64,000 nucleotides of DNA from Massilia putida (GTDB lineage Bacteria > Pseudomonadota > Gammaproteobacteria > Burkholderiales > Burkholderiaceae_D), in the NCBI RefSeq assembly GCF_001941825.1, contig NZ_CP019038.1, positions 3,658,001-3,722,000 on the forward strand, read 5' to 3'. A program made the translations under genes and the position numbers. Shown here piece after piece: positions 18,553-27,581 of the stretch (within the stretch, counting starts at the first letter, position 1; each line of letters starts with the position of its first letter). The notes below the pieces were generated by a model. It searched no databases and was not told where the DNA came from. It worked only from the letters and a program-made list of their open reading frames with translations.

Positions 18553-19181
18553 GGCGTCGCCCTTCCATTTGGCGTCGCCTGGCCATTCAGATAGGGATTG
18601 AGTGCCGGATCGTTGTACATCTTGAATTGGCGATAGAGCTTGAAGTAAGCCCGTCCGGCCCGCGCCTCCGTGAGCAGGAGGTCGAGGCAGGACACCAGGT
18701 CCTGGCGTTGCGTGAGCAGGCGTTCGAGCTTGCCGGTGCAGGTGCGGACGTGTGCCTCGTCCGCATCGGCGCGTTGCGCCTGCGCGCGCATGTGGTGGAT
18801 CTTGAGGGCCAGGATCGACAGGCGGTCGATCATGGCGCCCGCTGTCTCGCTCGAGAGCCGCGCGCCGGGCTCGCAGACGACGTGGCGCAGGTCGGCCAGC
18901 AGCGCCTCGTCGATGGATTCGACCGCGTCGTTGCGCTTCTGGTTGTAGCGGTCGATCAGGCGCTTGCCGGCCGCGATCTCGGCGGGCGGCACGTCCAGCC
19001 GGCGCGCCCGGTCCTCCTCGTGCCACAGCAGGCCGTTGTAGCGGTGGTTGTCGTCGATCCATTCCCATACGCCGGATGCGCCGGATGCGCCGGCGCCATG
19101 CGACATGACCGGCCAATCGCGTTCGCGCAGCTGACGGTCGTGGAACCAGACGATGGACACGGCATCGATTTCGCTTTGCAT
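18549..19181 (-). CDS. DUF4254 protein
   Basis: 210 residues, largely alpha-helical, with the family-typical segments WIDDNHRYNGLLWHEEDRARR and RKRLIDRYNQKRNDAVE-like text (here KRLIDRYNQKRNDAVESID). The function of DUF4254 is unknown; members are commonly encoded among glycosyltransferase genes, as here, where it is the first gene of the run GT2, GT9. An Ala-Ser-Gly repeat (GASGASG) near residue 28 comes from a GGATGCGCC tandem repeat at about 19074-19094. Confidence 0.85.
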   Translation of the reverse strand: MQSEIDAVSIVWFHDRQLRERDWPVMSHGAGASGASGVWEWIDDNHRYNGLLWHEEDRARRLDVPPAEIAAGKRLIDRYNQKRNDAVESIDEALLADLRHVVCEPGARLSSETAGAMIDRLSILALKIHHMRAQAQRADADEAHVRTCTGKLERLLTQRQDLVSCLDLLLTEARAGRAYFKLYRQFKMYNDPALNPYLNGQATPNGRATP

Positions 19182-19293
19182 GAGAACTCCAGGCAGACGA
19201 GTGACACTGCTTGGAGCACCCAGGCGTACTGGGGTTCTTCGAAATCGGCTCGGGCTTGGCTCAGCGCAAACTGCGCGTGCCGGACGAAAAAGA

Positions 19294-20460
19294 TTACTTC
19301 AACAGGCGCGAACGGCTGGCCACGAAGGCGATCAGCGCAGCCAGGCCGCCGATGTAGGCGATGGCGACCTGCATGCCGAGGCCTTGCGCGATGGCGCCGA
19401 TCACCGGCGGGCCCATCAGGCTGCCGCTGTACGCCATGCTGGCGACGCCCGCCAGTGCCACCGGACCTTGGCTGCCTGCGGCGCTGAACACGAACGGGAA
19501 CACCAGCGCCATGCCCGCGCCGGCGACGGCGAAGCCGAACAGGGCGAAGTAGGCATCCGGCGACAGCACGGCAAAGAACAGGCCGGCCGCACCCAGCATC
19601 GAGCCGCTGGTGACCAGGGAGCGGGCGCCGTAGCGGGCCTTGAGCTTGTCGCCGACCAGGCGGGCCAGCAGCATCATCACGGAGAACGACGACAGGGCCA
19701 GCGGCGCCAGGCCGTCCGATGCACCGAAATGCTCTTTCAGGAACACGTCGCTCCAGTCGGCGATGCTGCCTTCCGCCATCGAACCGAGGAAACCGATGGC
19801 GCCCAGGAACAGCAGCGGACCGCGCGGCAGCGAGAACGATTTTTTCTCGACGGCTTCGCCGGAATCATCCGCGTCCAGCGACGACACGCCGAAGTACAGG
19901 GCCAGGGCCAGCGGACCGGCCAGCATCACGAAGTGGGTCGCCGGCGCGATGTGCAGGCTCGCCATCAGGCTGCCCAGGGTGGCGCCCGCCAGGCCGCCGG
20001 CACAGCCGAGGCCATGCAGTTTCGACAGTTCCGACTTGCCGGTCTGCTTTTCGCGCCTGGTGGCGGCCGAGTTGACGGCGACGTCGAACGTGCTGGCCGC
20101 GACGCCCAGGCTCAGCACGGCCATCATCAGCAAAGGCACGGTCGGCGCGGCACCGATGGCGATCAGCACGGCCAGCAGGGCCAGGCCGGAAAACAGCATG
20201 GTCTTGCGCGCGCCGAGCGAACCCATCATGCGCGATGAAATCGGGTACGACAGAACGGCCCCCAAGCCGCCGCAGAGAAGAATCATCGACAACGCCGAGT
20301 GCGACACGTGCACGCGTCCGGCCATGGCGGGGATACGGCCGGCCCACGAACCCATGATCACGCCGAACACCGTGAACAGGAGCGGCAGGGCAAACGACTG
20401 CGATTGCGCGAATGCGACGGTGCGGGAACTGGCGGTGCTGACGGGCAGATGATTTTGCAT
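19294..20460 (-). CDS. MFS transporter
   Basis: 388 residues with about twelve hydrophobic segments. The loop SWAGRIPAMAGRVHVSHSALSMILLCGGLGAVLSYPISSRMMGSLGARKT contains the MFS motif-A region (shown here in part as GGLGAVLSYP and RMMGSLGARK). It resembles the YbjJ-like/fucose-permease-like group of 12-helix carriers. The ATG follows a 20-base palindrome by 49 bases, so expression may be controlled there. Substrate unknown; no enzyme gene adjoins it. Confidence 0.85.
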   Translation of the reverse strand: MQNHLPVSTASSRTVAFAQSQSFALPLLFTVFGVIMGSWAGRIPAMAGRVHVSHSALSMILLCGGLGAVLSYPISSRMMGSLGARKTMLFSGLALLAVLIAIGAAPTVPLLMMAVLSLGVAASTFDVAVNSAATRREKQTGKSELSKLHGLGCAGGLAGATLGSLMASLHIAPATHFVMLAGPLALALYFGVSSLDADDSGEAVEKKSFSLPRGPLLFLGAIGFLGSMAEGSIADWSDVFLKEHFGASDGLAPLALSSFSVMMLLARLVGDKLKARYGARSLVTSGSMLGAAGLFFAVLSPDAYFALFGFAVAGAGMALVFPFVFSAAGSQGPVALAGVASMAYSGSLMGPPVIGAIAQGLGMQVAIAYIGGLAALIAFVASRSRLLK

Positions 20461-20508
20461 TTAGTAGATGTTCGTTGATGACTGAAGCTGACAAAGGCCA
20501 AAAGCAAA

Positions 20509-20528
20509 CGCCAACCGATTGGTTGGCG
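20509..20528. promoter_or_regulatory. Perfect 20-base palindrome in a divergent promoter region
   Basis: CGCCAACCGATTGGTTGGCG is a perfect inverted repeat with an 8-base arm on each side of GATT (also self-complementary at its ends only). It lies 49 bases upstream of the MFS gene and 203 bases upstream of the DUF418 gene, which are divergent. There is no T-run, so an operator is more likely than a terminator. Confidence 0.5.
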
Positions 20529-20681
20529 CATGGAAAGCTGACAGGGGGCAATTCTACGTGATTTGCGCGCGCTTTGCTTTGCCACTCGGAAAAAAGACGC
20601 CGACAGAAGTCACGGGTTTGTAACCAGATGTGAACGAGAGGCAAAGCAGCAGCGGCCGGCATTTGCAAAAATCATTGAGCG

Positions 20682-20695
20682 TGAAAACGTTTTCA
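20682..20695. promoter_or_regulatory. LacI/GalR-type operator candidate
   Basis: TGAAAACGTTTTCA is a perfect palindrome with the central CG typical of LacI/GalR-family operators, 36 bases upstream of the DUF418 gene. It shares the core AAAACGTTTT with the two operators next to the LacI gene at 52.9-53.1 kb, but the flanking bases differ (GA/TC rather than CC/GG), so a different or relaxed-specificity regulator may bind. Confidence 0.5.
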
Positions 20696-20730
20696 AACTA
20701 GAATTGCCGGGCACAACGGACAGGAATCCC

Positions 20731-21942
20731 ATGACGACCTCCACTATGCCGAACACGTCCCGCCTCGACCTCGTCGACGCCCTGCGCGGATTTGCGATCG
20801 TCTCGATCATGCTGCTGCATAACATCGAGCATTTCGACCTCTACTTTTCGCCGCCGGGGGAGCCGGCCTGGCTGAAAGGACTCGGACAAGGCATCTGGGA
20901 CACGATGTTCGCCCTGTTCGGCGGCAAGTCATATGCCATCTTCGCCCTGCTGTTCGGCCTGACGTTCCAGATCCAGCACGACGCGCGGGCCCGGCGCGGC
21001 GAGGATTTCCGGCCGCGCTTCGCGTGGCGCATGCTGCTCCTGCTCGGGTTCGGACTGGTGAACAGCGCGTTCTACCAGGGCGACATCCTGTCGATGTATG
21101 CCGTGCTCGGCCTGGTCCTGATCCCGGTCGCGCGCCTGCGCATGCGCACCGTGTTCGTGCTGGCCTGCTTCCTCAGTCTGCAGCCGTTCGCCTGGTTCGA
21201 TGCGCTGGCGGCACTGGACAGCGCGCCGGGCAAGTTGCCGGATCCGGCGTCCTGGGCCTTGTACGGCCGCGCCGACGCGTACCTGAAGCACGGCGCCTTG
21301 GTCGACGTCTGGATCGGCAACCTCACGAACGGCAGGCAGGCCGTGTGGCTGTGGAGCTGGGAAATGGGCCGCGTCCTGCAGATTCCCGCGCTGTTCATGT
21401 TCGGCATGCTGGCCGGGCGCGCCGGGCTGTTCGCGGTCAACGACAGGAACCGTCTCATCTGGCGCCGCATCTTTGTCGTCGCGTTGCTGCTGCTCGGTCC
21501 GCTGATCTTCATCCACGGTCACCTGGAAGCGTGGATCGCGGCCGAGGCACTGCGCCGGCCGGTGGACGGCATCTGCGCGCCGCTGCTGAAACTGGACATC
21601 ATGCTGATGCTCGTGACGGGCTTCGCGCTGCTGTACCGCCGCCCTTCAGGCGCGCGCGTGCTGGGCGCGTTCCGCTGGCTGGGACGGATGAGCCTGACGA
21701 GCTACATGATGCAGTCCATCATCGGCACGACGCTGTACCACGGCTTCGGCTTCGGGCTGTATGCGACGACGGGCACCGCGCTGGCGCTCTCGATCGGGAT
21801 CGTGCTGGCCGTGCTGCAGGGCACCTTCAGCGCCTGGTGGCTCAGGCATCACAAGCAGGGGCCGCTGGAAGCGCTGTGGCATCGCCTCACGTGGATCGGC
21901 ACGGACGCTCAACCGGCGACGCGCGTGAACAACCCCGGGTAA
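20731..21942 (+). CDS. DUF418 membrane protein
   Basis: 403 residues from the ATG at 20731. The N-terminal RLDLVDALRGFAIVSIMLLHNIEHF and the C-terminal GRMSLTSYMMQSIIGTTLYHGFGFGLY segments define DUF418 proteins, polytopic inner-membrane proteins related to acyltransferase-3 and heparan-acetyltransferase-like folds. About ten membrane segments are visible. Catalysis has not been shown for the family; acyl transfer to a cell-envelope substrate is a guess. Its end overlaps the convergent glycolipid-binding-type gene by 34 bases. Confidence 0.87.
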   Translation: MTTSTMPNTSRLDLVDALRGFAIVSIMLLHNIEHFDLYFSPPGEPAWLKGLGQGIWDTMFALFGGKSYAIFALLFGLTFQIQHDARARRGEDFRPRFAWRMLLLLGFGLVNSAFYQGDILSMYAVLGLVLIPVARLRMRTVFVLACFLSLQPFAWFDALAALDSAPGKLPDPASWALYGRADAYLKHGALVDVWIGNLTNGRQAVWLWSWEMGRVLQIPALFMFGMLAGRAGLFAVNDRNRLIWRRIFVVALLLLGPLIFIHGHLEAWIAAEALRRPVDGICAPLLKLDIMLMLVTGFALLYRRPSGARVLGAFRWLGRMSLTSYMMQSIIGTTLYHGFGFGLYATTGTALALSIGIVLAVLQGTFSAWWLRHHKQGPLEALWHRLTWIGTDAQPATRVNNPG

Positions 21943-22457
21943 TGCAGCACGAGGCCGTCGCCGTCGATCTCGAGCTCGGCGGTGAACGGGCGGGACAGGC
22001 TTTCGAACCGCACCCGGTCCTGCGCCAGGCGGGTGTAAGCCTGGGCCACGGGCTGGACGTCGAGCTTGGGCAGGTCGACGTAGGCGACGCGGATTTCCTG
22101 GCGCTGCTGCAATTGCTCGCCCAGGCGGCGGATCGGCAGCGTGTTGGTGAAGGGGCTGCCGGACAAGTCGACGTCCGTGCAACCCTGCAGCGCCGGCAGC
22201 GGCGTGCCGTCGGCTTGGGTCCAGTTGCCGGCACCGTCGGCCCGCAGACATACCCGCCCCTTGCCCGCGACATGCACGTCGAGACTGCGCACCCGCCAGT
22301 GCTCGTCGCAGCATAGCGCGTAACTGCAGGCAAACAACCGGCCGCCCGCTGGACCGATGAGTACGCCTTCGGCCGTCGCGCCCGCGTCGCCGATGTCCAG
22401 TTCGACATGCTCCAGGCCCCCACTCTGCTCCGTTGCCCAACGATAGCTGCGATTCAC
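21909..22457 (-). CDS. Putative glycolipid-binding family protein
   Basis: 182 residues from a GTG at 22455-22457; GAAGGAGGCGAC precedes it. The sequence matches the putative glycolipid-binding family (PF06475): RYRW-like YRWATEQSGGLEHVELD at the start, RSLDVHVAGKGRVCLRADGAGNW, DVDLSGSPFTNTLPIRRLG and a C-terminal FTAELEIDGDGLVLHYPGLFTRV. The fold is a beta-sandwich/barrel thought to bind glycolipid-like ligands; no signal peptide is present, so the protein is cytoplasmic. The gene is isolated and its 3' end overlaps the DUF418 gene on the other strand. Confidence 0.85.
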   Translation of the reverse strand: MNRSYRWATEQSGGLEHVELDIGDAGATAEGVLIGPAGGRLFACSYALCCDEHWRVRSLDVHVAGKGRVCLRADGAGNWTQADGTPLPALQGCTDVDLSGSPFTNTLPIRRLGEQLQQRQEIRVAYVDLPKLDVQPVAQAYTRLAQDRVRFESLSRPFTAELEIDGDGLVLHYPGLFTRVAG

Positions 22458-22601
22458 GTCGCCTCCTTCGCTTTTCCGTGCACGCTCACTGTAGCACCAT
22501 GCCCGCAACCATGTTGCCGAGTTGCGCGCCGGCGATATGGTCCTCGCCGTATCATGTTGACAAGGGCCGCCGTACCGGCGGGCCGCTGCCAGGGAGAAAC
22601 C

Positions 22602-23666
22602 GTGTTCGGTATCGATGCGCGCACGGCACGCGTGGTGTGGACGGCCGCGCTGGTCGTCGCAGGCCTGTATGGCGTCTATCTCGTGCGGACGACGCTGCTG
22701 GTGATGCTGATCGCCGTGCTGTTCAGCTACCTCATCTATCCGCTGTTCGTGCTGGCCCAACGCCAGGTCGGCGGACGCATTCCGCGCACGCCCCTGCTGT
22801 GCCTCGTGTACCTCATCGTCATCGCGCTCGTCGCGCTGGCCGTCGGACTGTTCGGCAACCAGGTGGCCGAGCAGGCGACGACGCTGGCGCACCAGTTGCC
22901 CACCCTGCTCGATCCCGCCACGCTGGAAAAACGCCTGCCGCTGCCCGGCCTGCTCGAACCGCTGCGCGCGCGCCTGGCCGCTTTCCTGCGCGGCATGTTG
23001 CAGGGCGGCTCGGCGGAAGCGATGCCGTTCGTGCGCAACCTCGGCTTCGGGCTGGTGCACCTGGCCGGCAACCTGATCTATGTCGTCGTCGTGCCGATCC
23101 TGAGCTTCCTGATGATCCTGCAGGCGCCCGTCTTCGACGAACTCCTCGTGACGATGACTCACCGCCGCAACGGCGCGTTCTGGACGGACGTGCTGCACGG
23201 CCTGAACACCGTACTGTCGAGCTATGTACGGGCGCTGGCCCTGCTGTCGCTGGCGACATTGATCGCCTACGGCCTCGTGCTGTCGCTGATGGGGGTGCCG
23301 TTCGCGCTGCTGCTGGCCGGCGTGGCGGCCGTGCTGGAAGTGATTCCCGTGCTGGGTCCGCTGGTCGCGGCGGCCGCCATCGTGGGCGTCGCCCTGTTCA
23401 GCGGCTACGAACACGTGGGCTGGATCATCGCCTTCATCGGCGCCTATCGCGTCTTCCAGGACTACATGCTGAATCCCTACCTGATGAGCGAAGGCGTGGA
23501 CGTGCCGCCCATCCTCGTCGTGTTCGGACTGCTCGCCGGCGAGGAGCTGGCGGGCGTCTCCGGCATCTTCCTCTCCGTTCCCTTCATCGCCGCCGTCCGG
23601 ATGGTGGCCATGCAGGTGCGCCTGCACCGGGCCAAGATCACGAGCACGTCCACGCCCGCCGGATAA
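22602..23666 (+). CDS. AI-2E family (UPF0118) transporter
   Basis: 354 residues from a GTG at 22602, placed behind AGGGAGAAACC. Eight or so membrane segments, with the family signature LMGVPFALLLAGVAAVLEVIPVLGPLVAA near residue 230 and VFQDYMLNPYLMSEGVDVPPILVVFGLLAGEEL near 285 (quoted in pieces: YMLNPYLM, VPPILVVFGLL). Family members have been proposed to export AI-2 or to act as Na+/H+ antiporters; the specific role here is not indicated by context. It stands alone. Confidence 0.85.
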   Translation: MFGIDARTARVVWTAALVVAGLYGVYLVRTTLLVMLIAVLFSYLIYPLFVLAQRQVGGRIPRTPLLCLVYLIVIALVALAVGLFGNQVAEQATTLAHQLPTLLDPATLEKRLPLPGLLEPLRARLAAFLRGMLQGGSAEAMPFVRNLGFGLVHLAGNLIYVVVVPILSFLMILQAPVFDELLVTMTHRRNGAFWTDVLHGLNTVLSSYVRALALLSLATLIAYGLVLSLMGVPFALLLAGVAAVLEVIPVLGPLVAAAAIVGVALFSGYEHVGWIIAFIGAYRVFQDYMLNPYLMSEGVDVPPILVVFGLLAGEELAGVSGIFLSVPFIAAVRMVAMQVRLHRAKITSTSTPAG

Positions 23667-23714
23667 TCGTGTTGTAAACGCCACACCTGACCCGACCATG
23701 CCGCTATGCACAAC

Positions 23715-23728
23715 TGATAGCGCTAACA
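23715..23728. promoter_or_regulatory. LacI-type operator candidate, distal copy, upstream of gntK
   Basis: TGATAGCGCTAACA is a near-palindrome (TGATAGCGCTAACA against TGTTAGCGCTATCA) with a central GC of the LacI-family style. The 13-base core TGATAGCGCTAAC recurs exactly at 23875-23887. The two centres are 160 bases apart, a spacing compatible with looping. A gluconate-responsive GntR-type (LacI family) repressor encoded elsewhere is the likely ligand. Confidence 0.6.
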
Positions 23729-23874
23729 GTATCCGACGACCATTTCACTCTGACACAACAACAAGATACGTACCATTTCATGCACATCGCATGATGTCAT
23801 CTCCGGCGCGTTTCGCTGCGCAGCATGAAGAAATCCTTTACAAACGTGCCGCCTTATTGAAGACTGGGCAAAAA

Positions 23875-23888
23875 TGATAGCGCTAACG
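23875..23888. promoter_or_regulatory. LacI-type operator candidate, proximal copy, upstream of gntK
   Basis: TGATAGCGCTAACG, sharing 13 of 14 bases with the distal copy, centred 38 bases upstream of the gntK start. Its position over or just after the promoter fits repression in the absence of gluconate. Confidence 0.6.
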
Positions 23889-23919
23889 GTCGCACCGAAC
23901 TGAAAGGAAGAAAAACAGC

Positions 23920-24477
23920 ATGGCACCACCAAGCGATGTATCGATCCAGCCCGGCGATGGCCTACGCGGTGACGACCGCCGCTGGGTCATCATGGGCGTC
24001 TGCGGATGCGGTAAAAGCACGATCGCTGCCGCCCTCGCCGCGGCGTTCGACGTCCGCTTCATCGAAGGCGACGCGTATCACCCCGCCCCCAACGTGGTCA
24101 AGATGTCGGCCGGCATTCCGCTGACGGACGACGACCGCACCGACTGGCTGCAGGCGCTGGCCACGGAAATCGCTGCCGCGCGCGAACGCGGCACCGGCAT
24201 CGTCGTCTCGTGCTCGGCGCTCAAGCGGCGCTACCGCGACCAGTTGCGCCGCGCCGATCCGAACTTGCGCTTCGCGCACCTGGCAGGTCCGCGCGGCACG
24301 ATCGCGGCGCGCATGCAGACGCGCATCGGCCACTACATGCCGATTTCGTTGCTGGACAGCCAGTTGCGCGACCTCGAGCCGCTGCAACCCGGCGAGGCCG
24401 GCATCACCCTGGACCTCACCCAGCCGCCGGAAATCCTGGTGGCCAGCATCATCGCATCGACCGGCAGGACGGACTGA
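23920..24477 (+). CDS. gntK: Gluconokinase
   Basis: 185 residues. It phosphorylates D-gluconate to 6-phosphogluconate with ATP. The Walker A loop GVCGCGKST is at 26-34 (GVSGSGKS in most relatives), followed by FIEGDAYHP near 47, DDDRTDWL and CSALKRRYRDQLR near 95, all typical of the GntK family. GGAAG before the ATG is the ribosome site. It is the first gene of a run that continues with a TonB receptor, a gluconate permease and secreted hydrolases, under the paired operators upstream. Confidence 0.93.
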   Translation: MAPPSDVSIQPGDGLRGDDRRWVIMGVCGCGKSTIAAALAAAFDVRFIEGDAYHPAPNVVKMSAGIPLTDDDRTDWLQALATEIAAARERGTGIVVSCSALKRRYRDQLRRADPNLRFAHLAGPRGTIAARMQTRIGHYMPISLLDSQLRDLEPLQPGEAGITLDLTQPPEILVASIIASTGRTD

Positions 24478-24569
24478 ACACAAGCAATACCAAGTAAGTC
24501 GCCGCACCCTGGCCCAGCCGCCCACCGTCCGAGGCGGCACGCCAACCACACGAGAACAACGGAGACACC

Positions 24570-27569
24570 ATGCGTACACCACTACCAAGGACCCTCATCA
24601 ACCTGGCCGTCGCCGGCGCCTGCGGCATCTTGGGCGCGGCCGTCCACGCCCAGGACGTCCAGCAGGCACCGCAAACCCCGGCCGACGGCCAGGGCGCGAG
24701 CGAGGCCGCGCAGGCGACCCCGGCCACGGAACCGGCCACCGCCGCCGTCCCGGAAACGAATGTCGTGCGCATCTCGGGCTCGCGCATCGTGGCGCGCGGC
24801 TTCACGCAGCCGACGCCGACGACGAGCCTGTCCGCCGCCGACCTGGAAAAGGCGGCGAAACCGAACCTGTTCAACACGCTGGCCGAACTGCCGGCGCTGC
24901 AGGGCAGCACGGGCCGCACGACAAGCACCAACAGCACCTCGAGCGGCATCCAGGGCCTCTCCTCGCTGAGCCTGCGCGGCCTGGGCACGCTCCGCACGCT
25001 GACCCTGCTGGACGGCCAGCGCGTCGTCGGCGCCAACGTCACCGGCGTCACGGACGTCAGCCAGTTCCCGCAACTGCTCGTCAAGCGCGTGGACGTCGTG
25101 ACGGGCGGCGCGTCGGCGTCGTACGGGTCGGATGCGGTGGGCGGCGTCGTCAACTTCATCACGGATAAAAAATTCACGGGTTTCAAAGCCAACGTCGAAG
25201 GTGGCCAGACGCGCTACCACGACGACAAGAGCGGCACCCTGCAGGCCGCCTGGGGCAAGGGCTTCATGGACGACCGCCTGCATGCGACCGTCAGCGGGGA
25301 ATTCAGCAAGGAGAACGGCATCGATTCGCCGGGCTTCGGCGAAGTGGGCGCCGGCGGCCGCACGTGGTACCGCAACACCGTGTTCCAGCGCCGCCCGCTG
25401 TCGCAAACGACCGACGGCCAGCCGGAATACAAGGTCATCGACCACGCGCAGCAATACCAGTATTCGAAATACGGCCTGATCACGAACGGGCCGCTGCAGG
25501 GCACCGCGTTCGGCGACGGCGGCGTGCCCTACCAGTTCAACTACGGTTCCAACGGCGTGCCGACCCACACGGGCCAGGTCACCAACTGCGTGAATCCGTT
25601 CTGCGTGGGCGGCGACTTGTCCGGCAGCGTGGGCGCCGGCACGAACCTCGCGATGAATTTCAAGCGGCAGGTCGCGTACACGCGCCTGTCGTGGGACATC
25701 GATCCGGATAACGAGATCTATGTCACGCTGAACTACGCGCAGGTGAAATCGCATTTTTCGCCGAATCCCGGCGCGGCCAAGCAGGCCAACCTGACCATCA
25801 ATTGCGACAACGCTTTCCTGCCGGCCTCGATCGTGGCAGCCTGCGCGGCCAACAATATCAAGAGCTTCCAGTACGGCACGGCGAACGCCATCTTCCCGGC
25901 GAACATCAACGTGCACCCGACGCGCACGCAGCGCCGCTTCGTCCTCGGCGGCGACGGCAAGTTCACGCTGTTCGGCAAGGACTGGTCGTACGACGCGTAC
26001 GCGGAACACGGCGAGAACACGACCAACATCAACGTCCACGACATCACGCTGAACGCACGCTACGGCAAGGCGATCGACGCCGTGCGCGACCCGGTGTCCG
26101 GCAAGATCGTCTGCCGCGATGCCACCGCCGCCGCGAACGGCTGCGTCCCGCTGAACATCATCGGCAACAACCCGGTCGATCCGGCCGCGTGGGCGTATGT
26201 CGCGCCGGCCGCCGGCCCGATCCAGCGCACGACGCAAAGCCAGGACGTGGCCAGCGCCAACTTCAACGGCGAAGTGTGGGAAGGCTGGGCCGGTCCGCTG
26301 TCGATGGCGACGGGTGCCGAGTGGCGCCGCGAAAAATACGACGTGCACGGCGACCCGTACGGCGCCGGCGTTTCTCCCGATTCGATCGGCGGCGCCGCCT
26401 ACCCGGCCGATCCGATCCTCAACAGCACGGTCGGCAACAACTGGTACGCCGGTAACTATCACAACGGCGCCGGCGCCTACAATGTGCGCGAGGCCTACGT
26501 CGAGCTGAACCTGCCGGTACTGAAATCGGACACGTGGGGCGAAGCGAACCTGAACATCGCCGACCGCCAGACCAAGTACAGCACGGCGGGTAACGTCAGC
26601 AGCTGGAAGATCGGCGCCACGTGGAAGACCGGCATCGACGGCCTGCGCTTCCGGGCCGTCAGCTCGAAGGACGTGCGCGCGCCTAACCTCTCCGAACTGT
26701 TCGCGGCGCCGGTCGTCGTCAACAACCAGGTCCAATACCAGGGCAACACGGTCAGCGTGCAGCAGCGCACCGTCGGCAACACGAACCTGCGTCCGGAAAT
26801 CGCGCGCAACAACTCGTTCGGCATCGTGCTGAGCCAGCCGAGCTGGGCGCCCGGCTTCTCGACGTCGGTCGACTACTATGACATCAAGGTCAACGACGTG
26901 ATCTCCACGTTGTCGATCCAGCAGGAAGTCGACCTGTGCACGGCCGGTAACAAGGAAATCTGCTCGGCGATGGTGCTGAACAGCCCGGGCAACAACTACG
27001 TCACGGTGCAGAACTTCAACCTCGCGTCGCTGCATTTGAAAGGCTTCGACATCGAGAGCGCGTACCGCACGAATCTCGACAAATTCAGCCTGCCGGGCCG
27101 CTTCACCGTGCGGGCGCTGGCCACGCGCACGCTGCACTTCATCACGGACTCGGGCGTCGTCGGCACGATCCCGTCGGAAGGCGCGGGCGTCAACCTGGGC
27201 AACACGCCGAAGTGGAAGCTGCTCGCGACGCAGTCCTGGGACAACGATAAGCTGAGCCTCACGCTGACCGAACGCTGGGTCAGCGACGGCAAGTACAGCA
27301 ACGAGTACATCGAGTGCCAGACCAACTGCCCGGTGTCGACCCTGATCCACCCGACCATCTACGACAACAAGATGAAGGGCGCGACCTATATCGACTTCGG
27401 CGGCAGCTACAACGTGTCGAAGCAGACGATGGTCTACTTCAAGATCGACAATCTGGCTGACCGCGATCCGACGCCGGCACCGCAGGCCAACCCGAGCTTC
27501 GCGATCAACCCGGCCCTGTACGACGTCGTGGGCCGCACCTACCGCGCCGGCCTGCGCTACAACTTCTGA
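24570..27569 (+). CDS. TonB-dependent receptor
   Basis: 999 residues. Signal peptide about 1-27 (AAVHA). The plug domain spans about 65-190 (SRIVARGFTQPTP, SLRGLGTLRTLTLLDGQRV, DVVTGGASASYGSDAVGGVVNF), then a large 22-strand barrel ending in an aromatic residue (YRAGLRYNF). It belongs to the large oligosaccharide-type receptors common in Caulobacterales, Xanthomonadales and Massilia rather than siderophore receptors. Placed between gntK and a gluconate permease, it probably brings a gluconate-containing or glucan-derived compound through the outer membrane. Confidence 0.92.
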   Translation: MRTPLPRTLINLAVAGACGILGAAVHAQDVQQAPQTPADGQGASEAAQATPATEPATAAVPETNVVRISGSRIVARGFTQPTPTTSLSAADLEKAAKPNLFNTLAELPALQGSTGRTTSTNSTSSGIQGLSSLSLRGLGTLRTLTLLDGQRVVGANVTGVTDVSQFPQLLVKRVDVVTGGASASYGSDAVGGVVNFITDKKFTGFKANVEGGQTRYHDDKSGTLQAAWGKGFMDDRLHATVSGEFSKENGIDSPGFGEVGAGGRTWYRNTVFQRRPLSQTTDGQPEYKVIDHAQQYQYSKYGLITNGPLQGTAFGDGGVPYQFNYGSNGVPTHTGQVTNCVNPFCVGGDLSGSVGAGTNLAMNFKRQVAYTRLSWDIDPDNEIYVTLNYAQVKSHFSPNPGAAKQANLTINCDNAFLPASIVAACAANNIKSFQYGTANAIFPANINVHPTRTQRRFVLGGDGKFTLFGKDWSYDAYAEHGENTTNINVHDITLNARYGKAIDAVRDPVSGKIVCRDATAAANGCVPLNIIGNNPVDPAAWAYVAPAAGPIQRTTQSQDVASANFNGEVWEGWAGPLSMATGAEWRREKYDVHGDPYGAGVSPDSIGGAAYPADPILNSTVGNNWYAGNYHNGAGAYNVREAYVELNLPVLKSDTWGEANLNIADRQTKYSTAGNVSSWKIGATWKTGIDGLRFRAVSSKDVRAPNLSELFAAPVVVNNQVQYQGNTVSVQQRTVGNTNLRPEIARNNSFGIVLSQPSWAPGFSTSVDYYDIKVNDVISTLSIQQEVDLCTAGNKEICSAMVLNSPGNNYVTVQNFNLASLHLKGFDIESAYRTNLDKFSLPGRFTVRALATRTLHFITDSGVVGTIPSEGAGVNLGNTPKWKLLATQSWDNDKLSLTLTERWVSDGKYSNEYIECQTNCPVSTLIHPTIYDNKMKGATYIDFGGSYNVSKQTMVYFKIDNLADRDPTPAPQANPSFAINPALYDVVGRTYRAGLRYNF

Positions 27570-27581
27570 TCGGAGCCGGCC

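Noticed and set aside
19074..19094. Tandem GGATGCGCC repeat
   Set aside because: It lies in the DUF4254 coding region and encodes a short Ala-Ser-Gly run; too short to count as a repeat array, and no CRISPR is present anywhere in the window.
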